DNA of 64,000 nt from Monodelphis domestica (Eukaryota > Chordata > Mammalia > Didelphimorphia > Didelphidae). Each line of letters opens with the position of its first letter. The first letter of the stretch is position 1. The stretch is from positions 11,187,257 to 11,251,256 of the forward strand of contig NC_077232.1 of assembly GCF_027887165.1 (NCBI RefSeq), in the 5' to 3' direction. The notes beneath the pieces are model-generated. The model was not told where the DNA came from and searched no databases. It saw nothing but the letters and a program-made list of their open reading frames with translations. Below are positions 41,311-53,599 of this stretch, piece after piece. A program made the position numbers and the translations under genes.

Positions 41311-41644
41311 GGTTCCACCTGTAACAGCAGAGGCAAGAAGCAACACAATTAGGATGTTCAGAATCTTGGACCCAGGTCACCTGCAGAGTTAAACAATCTG
41401 GGCTGGTTGCAGAGGGGAAGGGGACCCAGACTCAGCCTCAAAGAGCCCATCTGGATTTCCACCCTGGACCCACTACCCATTGGCAGCATCATGGGATGCC
41501 AAGAATTCCTGGCATTCACCTCAGCAACAATCACGATGTCCTGCCCTGTGCGCATGCTGATGTCAAGGCTCAACCCATCAGTGAATTTCTTTTTCCATTT
41601 AGAGGCTCAAGTCTGCTCATTGGCCCAGGCCACATAGTCTTGCA

Positions 41645-42490
41645 GACCAGAGATCTCAGAAAAGCTGAATATTTCTGAGATTGGATTTTTTAAGCATTCT
41701 ATTTCCTCTTTTGTTAATCTGGACAATTTAGATTTTTGTAAATATTCATCCATTTCACCTAGATAGATTTATTGTCATTTAATTAATTCCTCTTCATTGG
41801 AGATGAATTCACCCTTCTTCATTTTTGATGCTGGTAATTTGATTTTCTTTCCTTTTAAAAATCAAATTAACCAATGCTCTAGTTTGTTTTTCATAAAACC
41901 AAATTCTAGTCTTATTAGTTCAATAGTTCTCTTACTTTCAATTTTACTAATTTCACGTTGGATTTTTTAGGATTTCCCAATTTAGTCATTAAGGATTTTT
42001 AATGTGTTCTTTTTCTAGTTTTTTTTAGTTGCAAGTCCAATTCATTGATCTGTTTTTTCTCCATTTTATTGATATAAGCATTCAGAGATATAAATACATT
42101 TCCCTCTAAGTACTGCTTTTGCTATATCCAATAAACTTTGATGTTATCTCATTGTCATTCAATGAAATCATTGTTTCTATAATTTGGTCTTTAACCCAAC
42201 TTCTTTTGAATAATTAGATTATTTAATTTCCAATTAGATTTTAATTTGTCTTTTCATAAGTCCCTTAACTGGTTATACTTTTTAATTGCATTATGATCTG
42301 AAAAGGATGCTTTTCTGCATTTGGTTGTAAAGTTTTTGTGCCATAGCACATGGTCAATTTTTGTGTATGTACCATGTGCTGCAGAAAAGATATATTCCTT
42401 TTTATCCCCATTCATTTTCTCCAGAGCTATTAAATCTAACTTTTCTAAAATTTCACTTACTTCCTTTACTTTTTTCTTGTTTATTTTTGT
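41645..42490 (-). mobile_element. L1 ORF2 fragment, antisense
   Basis: Plus-strand motifs such as 'aaatacatttccctctaag', 'tactgcttttgctatatcc' and 'aattgcattatgatctga' are the complement of L1 ORF2. The fragment is in INCENP intron 1, same strand as the gene, and is broken by stops. Confidence 0.75.
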
Positions 42491-42504
42491 AAGATTTATT
42501 CAGG

Positions 42505-42614
42505 GTTTTTTTTGGTAAACCTTTACTTTCTATCTTAGAATCAATACTGGGTATTAGTTCTAAGGCAGAAGAGCAGTAAAAGCTAGGAAATGGGAATTAA
42601 GTGACTTGTCCCCA
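42505..42614 (-). mobile_element. Partial tRNA-related SINE
   Basis: Only the 3' half, antisense, is present: from aaacctttactttctatctt to gacttgtcccc. Confidence 0.75.
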
Positions 42615-43029
42615 TTATTCTAATCAACCTGCTCTCTTGGAAATTAATTCCATTCAATTCAACCCTCAAGATGTAGAGCTAGAGGGGCCATTGTCCAGCC
42701 TGTACCCCACAGAAAGAAACTGAGGTCCAGAGAGGGAGAGAGCAGCTAACATGTAGCAACTCAATGGGAGGATCTAGGGCAAAGGAAGAAAAAGCAGCAA
42801 AGATTCCTGTCTGATTATTCATGCCAATACAGGCCCTGACTTGAGGTCATCAGGTCTCAGCAGGAAAGAGCCCTTAATTCCAAAAGGTACCAGGGCAGCC
42901 AGGCATAAATTGGGGAATGTAGAGCTGCTAACAGCCAGCTGCTAGCCCCACAAACCCAACCAATGGCCAACAGGGAACAAAACCTATGGCTGGAAAGGGT
43001 TTTTGAAATCTCAGCTCCATTATTGTTAA

Positions 43030-43250
43030 TAATAATAAGTTTTGCAGAGTACTTTATGAATATTCTCTAATTTGATTCTCAGAACTCTGGGAGGGAGGAA
43101 CTATAATTATCCCCATTTTACAACTGAGGAAACTGAGGCAGATAGAGAGGTTCAGTGACTGGTCTAAGGTCACACAGTTAGTGTCTGAGGCCTGATTTGA
43201 ACTCAAGTTTTCCTGATTCTAGCCCCAATGCTCTATCAACTGAGGAAATA
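43030..43250 (-). mobile_element. MIR/THER-type SINE
   Basis: The motifs 'ccccattttacaactgagg', 'aaactgaggcagatagag' and 'tgatttgaactcaagt' identify a CORE-SINE of the MIR group in intron 1. Confidence 0.75.
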
Positions 43251-43259
43251 CAGCTCTGG

Positions 43260-46200
43260 GTTCCCCAAGGGGAGACAACATCAACATGGAACCCAAAGTC
43301 TCCCTGACTGAATGCCACCAAGTGGGGCCAATACAATGTTCGACGCCCCAGCAGAGCTGACACAGTGCCAATATATAATAACCAAGGACCTACTATGTAC
43401 AAGGTCTAGAAGTAAAAAGAAACAAAATTGTACAATCCTGGCCTTCCCAGAGCTCATGGTCTAACAGGGGAGTGCTGGCACATATATGCACAAATCATTG
43501 TGATTCAGACAAGAGTGAAAGGAGTCAGGCCAAGTCCTTGAGGGAGATTTAGGGAGACAGAGATTCCTTTCAGTCTTTGGATTCTCTTCTCAAACTGCTC
43601 CTCTTCTGGCCCCTAACATAAATGGGCTGTCCAAGTTGATTTGGACTTGCCATCCCCCAAGGATCCCATACAATCATGACAACAGATGCTCCCACTCACC
43701 CCAGACCCAAGAATGTCCCTGTCCCACTCATGCATACCAACGGGTCTTCGGCCACATGAGGGATACCTCATTATACCTCTGACTCCCAGGCCCCATTTTT
43801 TGGCCATTTATCAGCCACTTAAGCCAAAATAAGGAACTTTCAAAGCCAACTGTCCCTTTAGGAGTCAAGTAGACTGTTAGGGTTCCAGAATTCCATGGTA
43901 GTTGGTTAGAGAAAGACTAGTGATGAGGGAAAGATGTGCTCAATCAAACATGTTGGGTGCAACTTGCAAGTGACAAAAGTGCCGGCCCAGGACTTGGAGG
44001 ACAGAGGCATTGAATATGGCTTGTTCTGCTACTTACTACCTATGAGACCTCAGGCAAGTCATTTCCCTATCCCTGGGCCTCAAAATTTCCTCATCTGTAA
44101 AAGAGGAGGGAATAGATGCCTTCTAATGGTCCTTTCCTGTCTTAAAGCTCAGATCCTCATTTCTTTTTCTTCAAAGCCCTCTACTCTAAATACTGCCCCA
44201 CAAGTCCATATCTTTCCTTTCTTCAGTTCCCAAATGGATTGAAATGTTTATTCTAAGACTTGGTAAGGCAAAAGGAATGGTACCTTTGAGAAAGTTGGTC
44301 AGGAGATCTTTGAAGTGGAAAAAAATGTATGGGAAATTTCTTATTAAATTCTTTAAAATCAGCAGCTCTAGAGAACAGGCAGGGTGCCTGGTGGGGAAGG
44401 GTTGATCTCAGAATCTGGATAGATGATCAGGTGGAGTACAAACTCTCACACATTCTGGCTGTGTAACTGGGCTAGTCACTATTCAGTGCTCTGGGCAACT
44501 CTCTCAGAACTCATAGATTATTAGAGCAAAAGGACAACCTGCCATGGCAAAGGGAGGAGCCTCATCCAGAAGTTCCCCATACCAACCAAGGAACTCAAAG
44601 GTCTAATCCCTATCCCTGCAGACAACCAGGCCATCAATGTCCCAGAGGTGTTAACTGTGGGAGGAAATACTGGAATGAAGGTTTGAGTTCATGGTATTAG
44701 AAAAAGATACAACCAACCTCTAGGTAGAGGAAAGGAAAAAGGGAACCCAAAGCCCAGGGGGGAGGAGAGGGAGAGAAGTAGTCATAATCACTGATTGAGC
44801 CCAATGCTGTGTCACTACAATACCTAAAAGACCCCAGAATTCCAGTTACATGCAGTGCCCAATCTGGGCTACAACAAAGGAATGATAGTGTCTTTCTCAC
44901 AGGAAGAGGCATTGGTTTTTAAGTGTGGGCTGTTGCATTGCTGCGGTCCCACTCGATGTCAGTCTGGTTTGCTTATTTTTTCCTTTAACATATCAGATCT
45001 CAGAGTTGAAGCTTTGGGGAAGGAAGTGTGAACAGTATTAAGAAATCAATTCATGCGAAAAAAAGTGAATAAAACAAAGACTTTGTAAAAATTAATGATT
45101 GAAAAAAATGAGTCGTTAGAGTGAGATCCTCCTTCTCCAAAGAAAGTCTTTGCTCCCTCTGCCTCCCCTCCCCCCAAACCAATCAGCTTGATACCAGCCT
45201 AAAAGATGCTAAACTAATTGACAGTCTTGTTTCTGAACCATTATAAAGAAGTCTGTGTTCTTGATTATGTTAAGTCCTGGAGGAACCAGGGTTGATGCCT
45301 TATCTTTATTATTATGCCTTTATCTTCCTCAGTATAGGGTCCATGGATGATGATAGATGGGTTTTGAATATTCGATCCATGTAGAATGACAGCTGGCAAA
45401 TATTTGAACTCTTAAACTTGCCATTATTGCCGACAGGTTTTTGGTACCTTCCTCATATAAAGTACCAACTACTGGGAAGGAAGGAAGTCAGGCCAGAGGG
45501 ATTTCCTCCTTCCAGTCAAGGTTTCCCACTACTCCATCACTCCTCCTCTCCTCACAGTCTTCTGCAACAAACTCTGCAAAGGCCACATCCCCCAATGAGC
45601 TGAACCTCACGTACCCAAAACAAAGCCATCTAACTATATTGAAAGAAGCTAGAGCAATGAGGGTTACAACCAAGGCTTGCTAACAGGGTTAAGCAAAGGA
45701 GAGGGAAGAAGTGACCATCAAAGAAACCCTTAACAAGAAACTTCTGAACTTGCAGATGTGGCCCAGAGGAAAAGTCCATGGACCTGGAATCAAGGGGCTA
45801 AGTTCAAATTCCAGCCCCAACACATGCTGTATGAACCTGTATCAATCACTGAACCTGGGATTAGATGAGACCTCTAAGGTTCAAGGAACACAGAATAACT
45901 TCAGAGAGTGCCCTGGCATAGTGGAGAGGAGGGAGGGCACTGGACCTGGGGTCAGAAAGCCCTTGATTCAAATTTCATCATGTTTACTAGCTGCGTGACT
46001 GAGGTCAGTCACTAATTTCTGTGCCTCAGGTTTTCTCATCTGCAAATAAGGGAGTTTATTTTGATGACTACTGGCCCTTCCAGGTCTAAATCCATGAACC
46101 TGGGATTCTGAGACAGTTTTCAGTAAATTCCACAACAGCAGTGATCATAACACCACCTCACATTTTATGCAGGAAAGGAATTTGGGGGTGTCTGACTAAA

Positions 46201-46470
46201 TCTAGAAGTCTGTACACTTGTGTGTTTTTTGTTTTAATATCTGGGTCATGATCTCCAAGGAATCCAGTGGATTTCAATGAACGGATTCAATCCCGACTCT
46301 GACAAGGGCTTCACAGGCTTCACCAGACCCACCCCAAGAGGGGAGAATTAGGGTAGAGAAAGGCCCCACCTCAGGGTCAAGTCCACCTGACATTAGTGAC
46401 TTCCCATCAACCTAACAAATGGCTGAGGCAGGAATGAGAAGCCTATAGGAGAGGAGAGACCCTGGCGGTG
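43260..46470. other. Intron 1 sequence without recognised exons
   Basis: About 3.2 kb between the MIR copy and the CpG island. Only short unrecognised open frames and scattered old repeat motifs are present. Confidence 0.5.
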
Positions 46471-46870
46471 AGCGGGCGAGCAGGCAGTCAACAAGTCTGC
46501 CTTAAGGCACCTATTAGGCTGAGCAACCGGGGCAAAAAAGGAAATGCCCGACCCACAGGAGGCAAGCAGCCTTTTAAAAAGCTCCGGAGCCCTCAAAGGC
46601 GAAAGTCACCGACACCAAGACCACCCCCTAAACTGCCCCACCCTCAGCTTCCCGACCCTAGCGATAGGCGCAGCCCTCGCTCCCCCTCCCCCTCTTTTTA
46701 CAGCTGGGGACACCGAGGCCGCGCAAAGCAGGCGGGGCGGACTGCAGGCCTCAGGCTGTCATCCCCGGGAGGGGTTTGTGGGGTCCGAGGCCTTGCCAGA
46801 ATAGACGCGCCTGGCGGATCCGCTTCAGGAGGGGGTGGGGTGGGGGAAAGGAGCGGCGCAGCTTCCTCAC

Positions 46871-47040
46871 CTGGCTCGCTCCGCCCGGCCCGCTCGGTTT
46901 CGAGTCCCGCGGCCCCCAGCTGCAGCTCGAAGGCGCCGCCGGCCCGGACTCTGCAATCCCCGGCGCCGCCGGTGCAGACACAAATGCACAAACCTTCACT
47001 ACTGCCGCTGCCCGGAGGATGAAGCGCGGGGGAAAGCTAC
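46871..47040 (-). other. INCENP: INCENP exon 1, non-coding (5' end approximate)
   Basis: The coding start is in the next exon, so a 5' UTR exon must lie in the CpG island. A strong minus-strand donor, GAGCCAG/GTGAGG, ends at 46871 and is the best candidate. The upstream limit is not visible and is set just downstream of the CHR element. Intron 1 then runs to 41319. Confidence 0.6.
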
Positions 47041-47044
47041 GATT

Positions 47045-47050
47045 TTCAAA
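47045..47050 (-). promoter_or_regulatory. CHR element (TTTGAA)
   Basis: The minus strand reads TTTGAA about 14 bp from the nearest CCAAT box, in the position expected for a cell-cycle homology region. CHR sites recruit DREAM in quiescent cells and B-MYB/FOXM1 complexes in G2/M. The assignment is by motif and position only. Confidence 0.5.
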
Positions 47051-47290
47051 ACCGAAAACGTGACCAATCGTAGGAGAGAAGAGGCGGGCCGTCACTTGGA
47101 GCTTAGCCAATTGCCGTGCGTCTAGAGGAAAATCGAGCGTCTATTGGTCAATATGGCTGTCAATCAACAAGCAGCGAAGGCACGGCCAACGTAAAGGCCT
47201 CTTGCTTCCGCTTTTGGTCCTAGAGACGCACCTGGAAGTGGGGGGAGGTGTGTGTTTGAGCCGCTAAGTATTCGAAGGGATAGGAGAAAG

Positions 47291-47314
47291 ACTACAAGTC
47301 CCTGCGTGCCATGC
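47291..47314 (+). promoter_or_regulatory. ZNF143/STAF-like site on the far side of the CpG island
   Basis: The plus strand has ACTACAAG-TCCCTGCGTGCC followed by ATGC, which resembles the ZNF143 (SBS) consensus built on ACTACAA-TCCC-ATGC. It sits about 150 bp beyond the distal CCAAT box, away from INCENP. ZNF143 sites are common at bidirectional CpG promoters, so it may serve a divergent plus-strand transcript. No such transcript can be shown from sequence alone. Confidence 0.4.
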
Positions 47315-48418
47315 GGCGGCGCCGCACTCCTCCCGCTAGTCGGCTACGAGCCACGCCCCCCATTCATTGCCCCGGACCGTTAGGTTTTTTTATTCACTTC
47401 CCCGAGTCCAGGTGATCTGAAACCTTCCCGCCTTGATGCCCCTTCCTGAGGGCAGGCACCGTTTTGCTTTTTCTCTTCGTATTTACGGATGAATCATGTA
47501 TGGGGTGCTAGTGCAGTTGTAAAGAGGATGTCCACGTGATGGGCACACCCAGCATATCATCTCTCACCCCCACACTTTAGTACCTGCCGCAATGCCCTAC
47601 TTCCTCCCCTCAGAGTACGGAGCCAACTTAGGACAGATAAGTAAAGCATTTCCCAGGAGCCGAGGGATGGAAAAAGAGGGGAGTCCTTGGAATGCAATAG
47701 GCAAGATGAAGACCAGAGTAAGAAAACATTCCCTGATCAAGGCCAGAAGACAAGGGGAAGAGGCCAGAGACTTTTACAACTGGAGACGCAGTCCTTTAAG
47801 ATAGTAAACGAGGAGCATGAGCCTGGACAGACTTGGAGAGCTTGTGGAGGACGGAAGGGCCTGGTGTGCTGTGATCCATGGAGTCACAGACACAACTGAA
47901 CAACAAGCAGGCGATTGTTACAACATGGGTGCTACGTCCCTGCAGAAGGGCTTGGGGACATTTTAATTTTATTGGGCCACCAGGTGAATGGGAGTGGGGT
48001 GAGAATTATACATGGTTGTCGGCTGAACTCATTTATGTACTGAAGTACATAAATCATCAGCATTTCATATATGAGCAATAAAATCCAGGAACAAGAAATA
48101 GGAAGAGAAATTCCATTTAAAAGAAGTGCGGACAATATCAAATACTCTGACATACCCAGGAACTACATGAACACAGCAAGAAAACACTTTTCACACAAAT
48201 AAAGTCAGAACTAAACGCCTGGAAAATATTAATTGCTCATGGGTAGGCTGAGGCAAAACATCAAAAAATGGTAATTCTATCGAAATTAATTTATTAATTC
48301 AGTGCCATATCAATCAAATTGCCAAAAAAAAATAGTTTATAGAACTAAAAAAGTTTATCTGGAAGAAAAAAAAGATCAAGAATATTAAGAGAATGGATTT
48401 TTTTTTAAAGGTAAAGGA

Positions 48419-48633
48419 GGGGGTAGCTGGGTGACTCAGTGGATTGAGAACTAAGCCTAGAGATGGGAGGTCCTAGGTTCAAATCTGGCTTCAGACACTT
48501 CCCAGCTGTGTGACCCTGGGCAAGTCATTTGACCCCCATTGCCTAACCTTACCACTCTTCTGCCTTGGAGACAATACACAGTAATGATTCCAAGATGGAA
48601 GGTGTAAGAGTTTTTTAAAAAAAATAAAAATAA
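48419..48633 (+). mobile_element. tRNA-related SINE inserted in L1, 12-bp TSD
   Basis: Flanked by perfect AAAGGTAAAGGA at 48407-48418 and 48634-48645. The interrupted L1 resumes directly after it. Confidence 0.92.
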
Positions 48634-48775
48634 AAAGGTAAAGGAAGGTGGCCTAGACATATCAAATCTCAAACCGTATTATAAAGCAGTCATCATCAAA
48701 ATAATCATGAACAGGCTAAGAAATAGAACGGTGGATCAGTGGAATAGAGTAGTTACACAATGACCATAGTAAGCT

Positions 48776-49015
48776 TTTTGTATTTTGTTGATTAGTCCTA
48801 TCTAGCTCTTTGTGACTCCATTTGGAATTTTCTTGGTAAAGATACTAGAGTGGTTAGCCATTTCTTTCTCCAGCTCATTTTACAGATGGGGAAGTTGAGG
48901 TAAACTATTAAAGTACTTATCCAGGGTCACACAGTGTCTGAGGCCAGACTTGAACTTGTGAAGATAAATCTAACTGACTTAAGGTCTAACACTCTATCTA
49001 CTGTGCCATGTAGCA
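48776..49015 (-). mobile_element. BovB/RTE-tailed SINE inserted in L1
   Basis: Contains 'tttgtgactccatttgga', 'gttagccatttctttctcc' and 'tatctactgtgccatgtag', the usual order of this SINE class, antisense. Confidence 0.8.
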
Positions 49016-49095
49016 ACTTGCTATAGTAATTGAGTGTTTAATAAGCACAAAGATTCAAGCTTTTGAGGCAAGAATTCACTATTTGACAAAAACTT

Positions 49096-49290
49096 CTGGG
49101 AAAGCAGCTAGGTAGCACTGTAGTGGATAGAGAGTCAGGCCTAGAGAGGGGAGGTTCTGGGTTCAAATCTTACCTCAGACACTTCCTAGCTGTGTGACCT
49201 TGGGCAAGTCACTTAACCTTAGTTGCCCAGTCCTTACCACTCTTCTGTCTTAGTATTAATTTTAAAACAGAAGGCAAGGGTTAAAAAAAA
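49096..49290 (+). mobile_element. tRNA-related SINE inserted in L1
   Basis: A sense copy with gtgtgaccttgggcaagtc and a poly(A) tail at its 3' end. Confidence 0.85.
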
Positions 49291-49574
49291 AACTGAAAAG
49301 CAGTTTATCAGAAATTAAACAAATAGCAACATCTCATACCATATACCAAGATAAGGTCAAAATGGGTTTGTGACAGACCATAAGCAAATTAAACAAGTTT
49401 ATTTGTCAGATCTATGAATAGGGAAAATTTTATGACCAAACAAGAGAGAGAGCATTATGAGATATAAAATGGATAATTTTGATTATGTTAAAAAGATTTT
49501 GCACAAACAAAACCAATATAGCCAGGATTCGAAAGAAAACGCAAAACTGGGGAAAATTTTTACAGCAAATATCT

Positions 49575-49764
49575 TTTTATTTTTTTTTTTAAACCCTTAC
49601 CTTCCATCTTGGTGGTCCAAGAAGAGTGGTAAGGGCTAGGCAATGGAGGTCAAGTGACTTGCCCAGAGTCACACAGCTGGGAGGTGTCTGAGGCCAGATA
49701 TGAAGCCAGGACCTCCTGTCCCTGGGCCTGGCTCTCAATCCACTGAGATACCCAGAGGCCCCCA
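49575..49764 (-). mobile_element. tRNA-related SINE inserted in L1, TSD CAGCAAAT
   Basis: An antisense copy with a T-rich end. CAGCAAAT lies on both sides in the L1 sequence. Confidence 0.85.
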
Positions 49765-49841
49765 GCAAATGCCTCTGTTAAAGGTCTCATTTCTCAAATA
49801 TTCTCAAATATCTAGAGCACTCAGTTAAATTTATAAGAATA

Positions 49842-50380
49842 TATCAACTTTAAGAAACAGAGAACCAATAAAGTAGTCAGCAAGACCAAGTCTTTGATCA
49901 GGACAAGGGAAAGAGGTCAAGATTCAGTAGCCACACAGAACCCAACGCTCTGGGACTCTGGAAACAGTGTCTCTGGGAAAACACACCACCAAAGATGATT
50001 TTCCAAAGAGCAATAGAACCTGGGGGTCTTATATACCTTTTGGGGAATAAAGAGCAGGAGAATATGATTCATTAGCTTTACAATGGACATGAGGAAATGT
50101 GGAGTACAGAGCTAGATCATTAGGGAGAGGCTAATCCTTTACAAGGTATACAAAAGGATCATTAGAGTCAGGTACTGGTCCACCTGGGAAAGGATCTCTG
50201 CTACAATGGGGGAAACTAAGACAAAAAGGATGACTGAGGTTTGGGCCATTTCTATCACTCCTGTTCAGAATACTTAGTGGATGTTTGGTGATCCATTCTT
50301 CAGTCTAAGACAAGGTCAGTCTGAAGGCAAGTTCCCACTGGACAGGAGCAAACCTGGGGTTTCCAAAAACACAGTTGACA
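49842..50380 (-). mobile_element. LTR-like insertion in L1 (539 bp)
   Basis: L1 sequence stops at 'ataagaata' and resumes at 'agtataagtcg'. The insert begins TATCAAC and ends GTTGACA, so on the minus strand it runs TGTCAAC to GTTGATA. A TATATAAG box reads on the minus strand near 50026-50035. These suggest a solo LTR, but no clear poly(A) signal was seen. Confidence 0.5.
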
Positions 50381-52529
50381 AGTATAAGTCGTTCCCCAAT
50401 TGATAAATGGTTAGAGGATACAAAGAGGCAGCTTTCAGATGAAGAAAACGGCCCTATAAAAATGTTCTAAATCACTAATGACCAGAGAAATGCAAATAAA
50501 AACAACTCTGGAGGTAGCCCGCACACCTGTGAAAATATCAGGAAAGAAAATGACAAGTTGGAAGGGATGTGGGGAACCTGGGACATCAATGAACTCTTGG
50601 TGTAGTTGTGATGTGATCCAACCATTCTGGAGAGCAATTTGGAACTATGCTCAAATGGCTATAAAACTGGATCCCTTTTGAACCAAAATATCACTACTAA
50701 GTCTTTTTCTTGAAGTAAAAGGATCTATATGTACAAAACTATCAACAGAAGCTCTTTTTGTGGCGACAAAGAATTGGAAATGGAGGGGATGTTCATCCAT
50801 TGGGGAATGGCTGAACAAATTGTGGTACATGGTTGTTATAGAATAGTCTTGTGCTATAAGAAATGATGAATAGGATGAGTTCGAAAAAACCTGGAAGGTA
50901 TTACAGGAACTGATGATGCAAAATGAGGAGAGAAGAACATTTTACAGGGTAACAGCCATGGAGTATGATGACTCAGCTGTGATGATTTAGCTATTCTCAG
51001 CAATGCAATGATCTACCCCCTGGTGAACCTTTTATGAGTTGAGTGCCCAGAAGACAAATTCAAACTATCTGTGAACCTCCAGATTACCAAAGAGAGCTGA
51101 GGGAGAAAGTGCTTGCTTTGGGCAGCTGGACAGAGGGGTGGGACAAGCAAAAAAATGTCGTCTGGCCCTGGGAAGAGGGGGTCCAATTAACTCAATCAAC
51201 TCCTGGAGAGCCAAGGTCTTCCCCAATCCATATCCCTAAATTGGGCTCTCCCTTATGGAGTTAGGAGGGAGTTTACAAACAAAGCCAGTACACCCTCAGG
51301 CAGGAATCTGGTAGTCTATAGAAACCTAACTAAGAAGGTTTAGTGCCAGGGATGGCCTAAGGACAAGGACACATTTTCCCTGGGGATAGTTGGAGCTTCT
51401 TTTGTCCTTTCCAGTTGCTTGAGGTGGTTCACGTTGACTGTGGAGTCACAGATCACTTCCCAGCACTCTGGCTCCCACCAGTAGGCCTTCCTAAAGCACC
51501 AGTCCAACTAGGTCATCCCCATTGGCATCTCTTAACCTCTGAGCTCTCCAGGCTTATAGAAAAGGCTACCTTGGGAAGTTTTCTAGTGGGAGACCCTTGG
51601 GGGTCCCTAAGACCCTTTCAGGGGGTCTACTAGGTCCGAACTATTTTCACAATAAAGCTACAATGCTTTGATTTCTAATAAATAAGATATAATAAATACA
51701 CTTTCTAACAAAAGCTCCTTGGGGTCCTCAGTTATAAATGGAGTCCACAAACCAAAAGTGTGGGAGAACTCGAGAGGCCTCTTATGGATGAAATCACCAG
51801 AGCTCTGGCAGGGTCAGCTCCCTCCAATTCTCATTCTGAGGCTGAAGCTCCTGCCGGGACACTGGCTGGCTCCCACTGTCCAAGGGCTCTTTGGAGGTAG
51901 CCAAGTTCTTCCTGAGAGGCAGGAAGTATCAAGATGCAGATGGGGAAACTGAAGTGTGGAGAGCCTGACTTATTTATGCAGGAAGAGTCTCAAGCAAGGT
52001 TAGTTCCAGCGTTTTGCCTCTTCTAATTACTTCCTAGTTATCCGGTGGAGAGTTCGCTTTGTTTGGGTTTGCCTGCTGTCACCCCAATAGACTGGGAGCT
52101 CCTTGAGAGCAGGGGCTGTCTCTATATCCAGAGCCTTGCATACAGCAGGCACTCAATAAACGCATATTGTTCCTGCATGCTGCACAGAAGGGCTTGCTCA
52201 GAGGCCATAGCTAGAGAGGGTGAGCAACCTGCTAAAGGTCACAGCAACAGGGTCAAAAATCACACTCAGAGCCTCAGATTCCAAATTCAGGCCTTTTTCT
52301 CTGTTTCACGCTGTTGTGTTCCCAGAGGCCCAGGCAGCGCACGGCACATAGCAGGAGCTCTAAAAGACAGCTCTTAGACAAAAACCGTGGGTCCTCCGAG
52401 AAGTCGAGCGGAAGGAGCAGAAGGGCCCCATCGGAATCCGGACTGGCCCCTCTAGACACACAACTTCCGTTCTGTCCATTTCCCTTCCACCCCAGGCTTC
52501 CGCTTGCGCCAACTATAAACATCCTAGGC

Positions 52530-52790
52530 TGGGAGGGGGCGTGGCTCGTGGGGGGTGGAGGTGGGCTAGGCTGAGGCGCGTGCGCAGTGTGGGGATTCTC
52601 CGCGTTTGCAACGCAGGCGCAGCCAGGCCCAAGCGCCATCTTGGTATGGACTTGTCTGCGGGCCCAACCCCCATTCACTGGTCCTGGCTGTGGCTGTATC
52701 TCGCGCGGTGCGGGTCCCGGACCGAGCCCTACTAGGTTCGGAGGCGGAGCCTGGGTTCGAGTCCCGCCACTGACGTCACGTGCTGCATGA
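52530..52790. promoter_or_regulatory. CpG-rich promoter-like block with NRF1, YY1 and CRE motifs
   Basis: A GC-rich island in AT-richer, repeat-filled DNA. It carries an NRF1-like GCGCGTGCGCAG (about 52577), a YY1-type GCCATCTTGG (about 52635), and TGACGTCACGTG at about 52770, a full CRE overlapping an E-box. These motifs are typical of housekeeping-type promoters. Neither strand shows a recognisable first coding exon. Confidence 0.5.
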
Positions 52791-53329
52791 CTTAGCCGGG
52801 CTATATTTTCCTATTTGTAAAATGGGGCGGTTCCCAGTGACCATCCAGCTCCCTGTCTCCAGATCCCCAGAGCCCCTGGAGAGGTCCATGGAGGATTGGG
52901 GGATTCCTTAGAACCCACTGCGCCCATTCCGCCCATCCCCCATTTACCGATAGGAAAACGGAAGACCAAGGCAAGAACAGACTCTCCAAAGCTGGGCAAG
53001 AAGGGGAATTCCAATGGGTAGGAAGAGAGCTACAGTCTCCCAGATGGAGAGTGCCTTTTACAGATTGGGAAACTGAGGCTCGGAGGCAACCAAAGGTCAC
53101 GCAGGCGGCGGCGGTTTGGTTTTAATCTAAAATGTTATTTTTGCCCTGATCTACTATGCAAAAAAAGAAAACCAAAACCCCCATTAGTTAAAAAACATGT
53201 TTGTTCCAACAAATCCAATTCCAGCCTGGACTGCTTGAATAAAGATCCTTTCGATTGGCCCTCAGAGGGCTGGGGTTTTCCATTGAGAATCTGGAGCTCT
53301 TTGGGGAGAGGATGGAGCATTGCATGGAT

Positions 53330-53590
53330 CTGAATCCCTCAACAGTTCAAAGTGGATTACTTACAACAATACTGCTCTTAGTGTATGTGTTGTTCTGTTC
53401 ACTTCAGCCTTCTTCATCGTTCCTTACAGCACAAGAGTATTCCATGACAGTTCTATGCCACCACTGTTCTTCTATCCATGGGCAGCTCTTCCTCAGTTTC
53501 TAATTCTTTGTCACCAAAAATAGATCTGCTCTAAATATTGTACTTAGGGGTCCTTTCCCCCATCTCTTTGGGGTATAGAATCTGTCCCAG
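53330..53590 (-). mobile_element. L1 3'-end fragment, antisense
   Basis: Plus-strand 'gagtattccatgacagttc', 'aattctttgtcaccaaaaa' and 'gggtcctttccccc' are the complement of the L1 3' end. Confidence 0.75.
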
Positions 53591-53599
53591 GCCAGATCT

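Larger units (their letters stand above)
46480..47420. promoter_or_regulatory. INCENP: CpG-island promoter of INCENP
   Basis: This stretch is strongly GC- and CpG-rich compared with its flanks and lies directly upstream of the inferred first exon. It contains three CCAAT boxes (47064-47068 and 47107-47111 on the plus strand, 47147-47143 on the minus strand) spaced about 43 and 36 bp. A CHR-type TTTGAA lies on the minus strand at 47050-47045, between the CCAAT cluster and the inferred start. Closely spaced CCAAT boxes followed by a CHR are the known layout of G2/M genes controlled by NF-Y and DREAM/MMB, which suits a mitotic scaffold. The exact start site is inferred to lie around 46.95-47.04 kb. 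Confidence 0.8.
48040..51020 (+). mobile_element. L1 ORF2/3' fragment with nested insertions
   Basis: Segments at about 48040-48418, 48646-48770, 49020-49090, 49293-49574, 49765-49841 and 50381-51020 read as one colinear L1 in sense orientation. Recognisable pieces include ccccaattgataaatgg, ttcatccattggggaatgg and tgctataagaaatgatgaa. SINEs and an LTR-like block interrupt it. All reading frames are broken. Confidence 0.85.
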
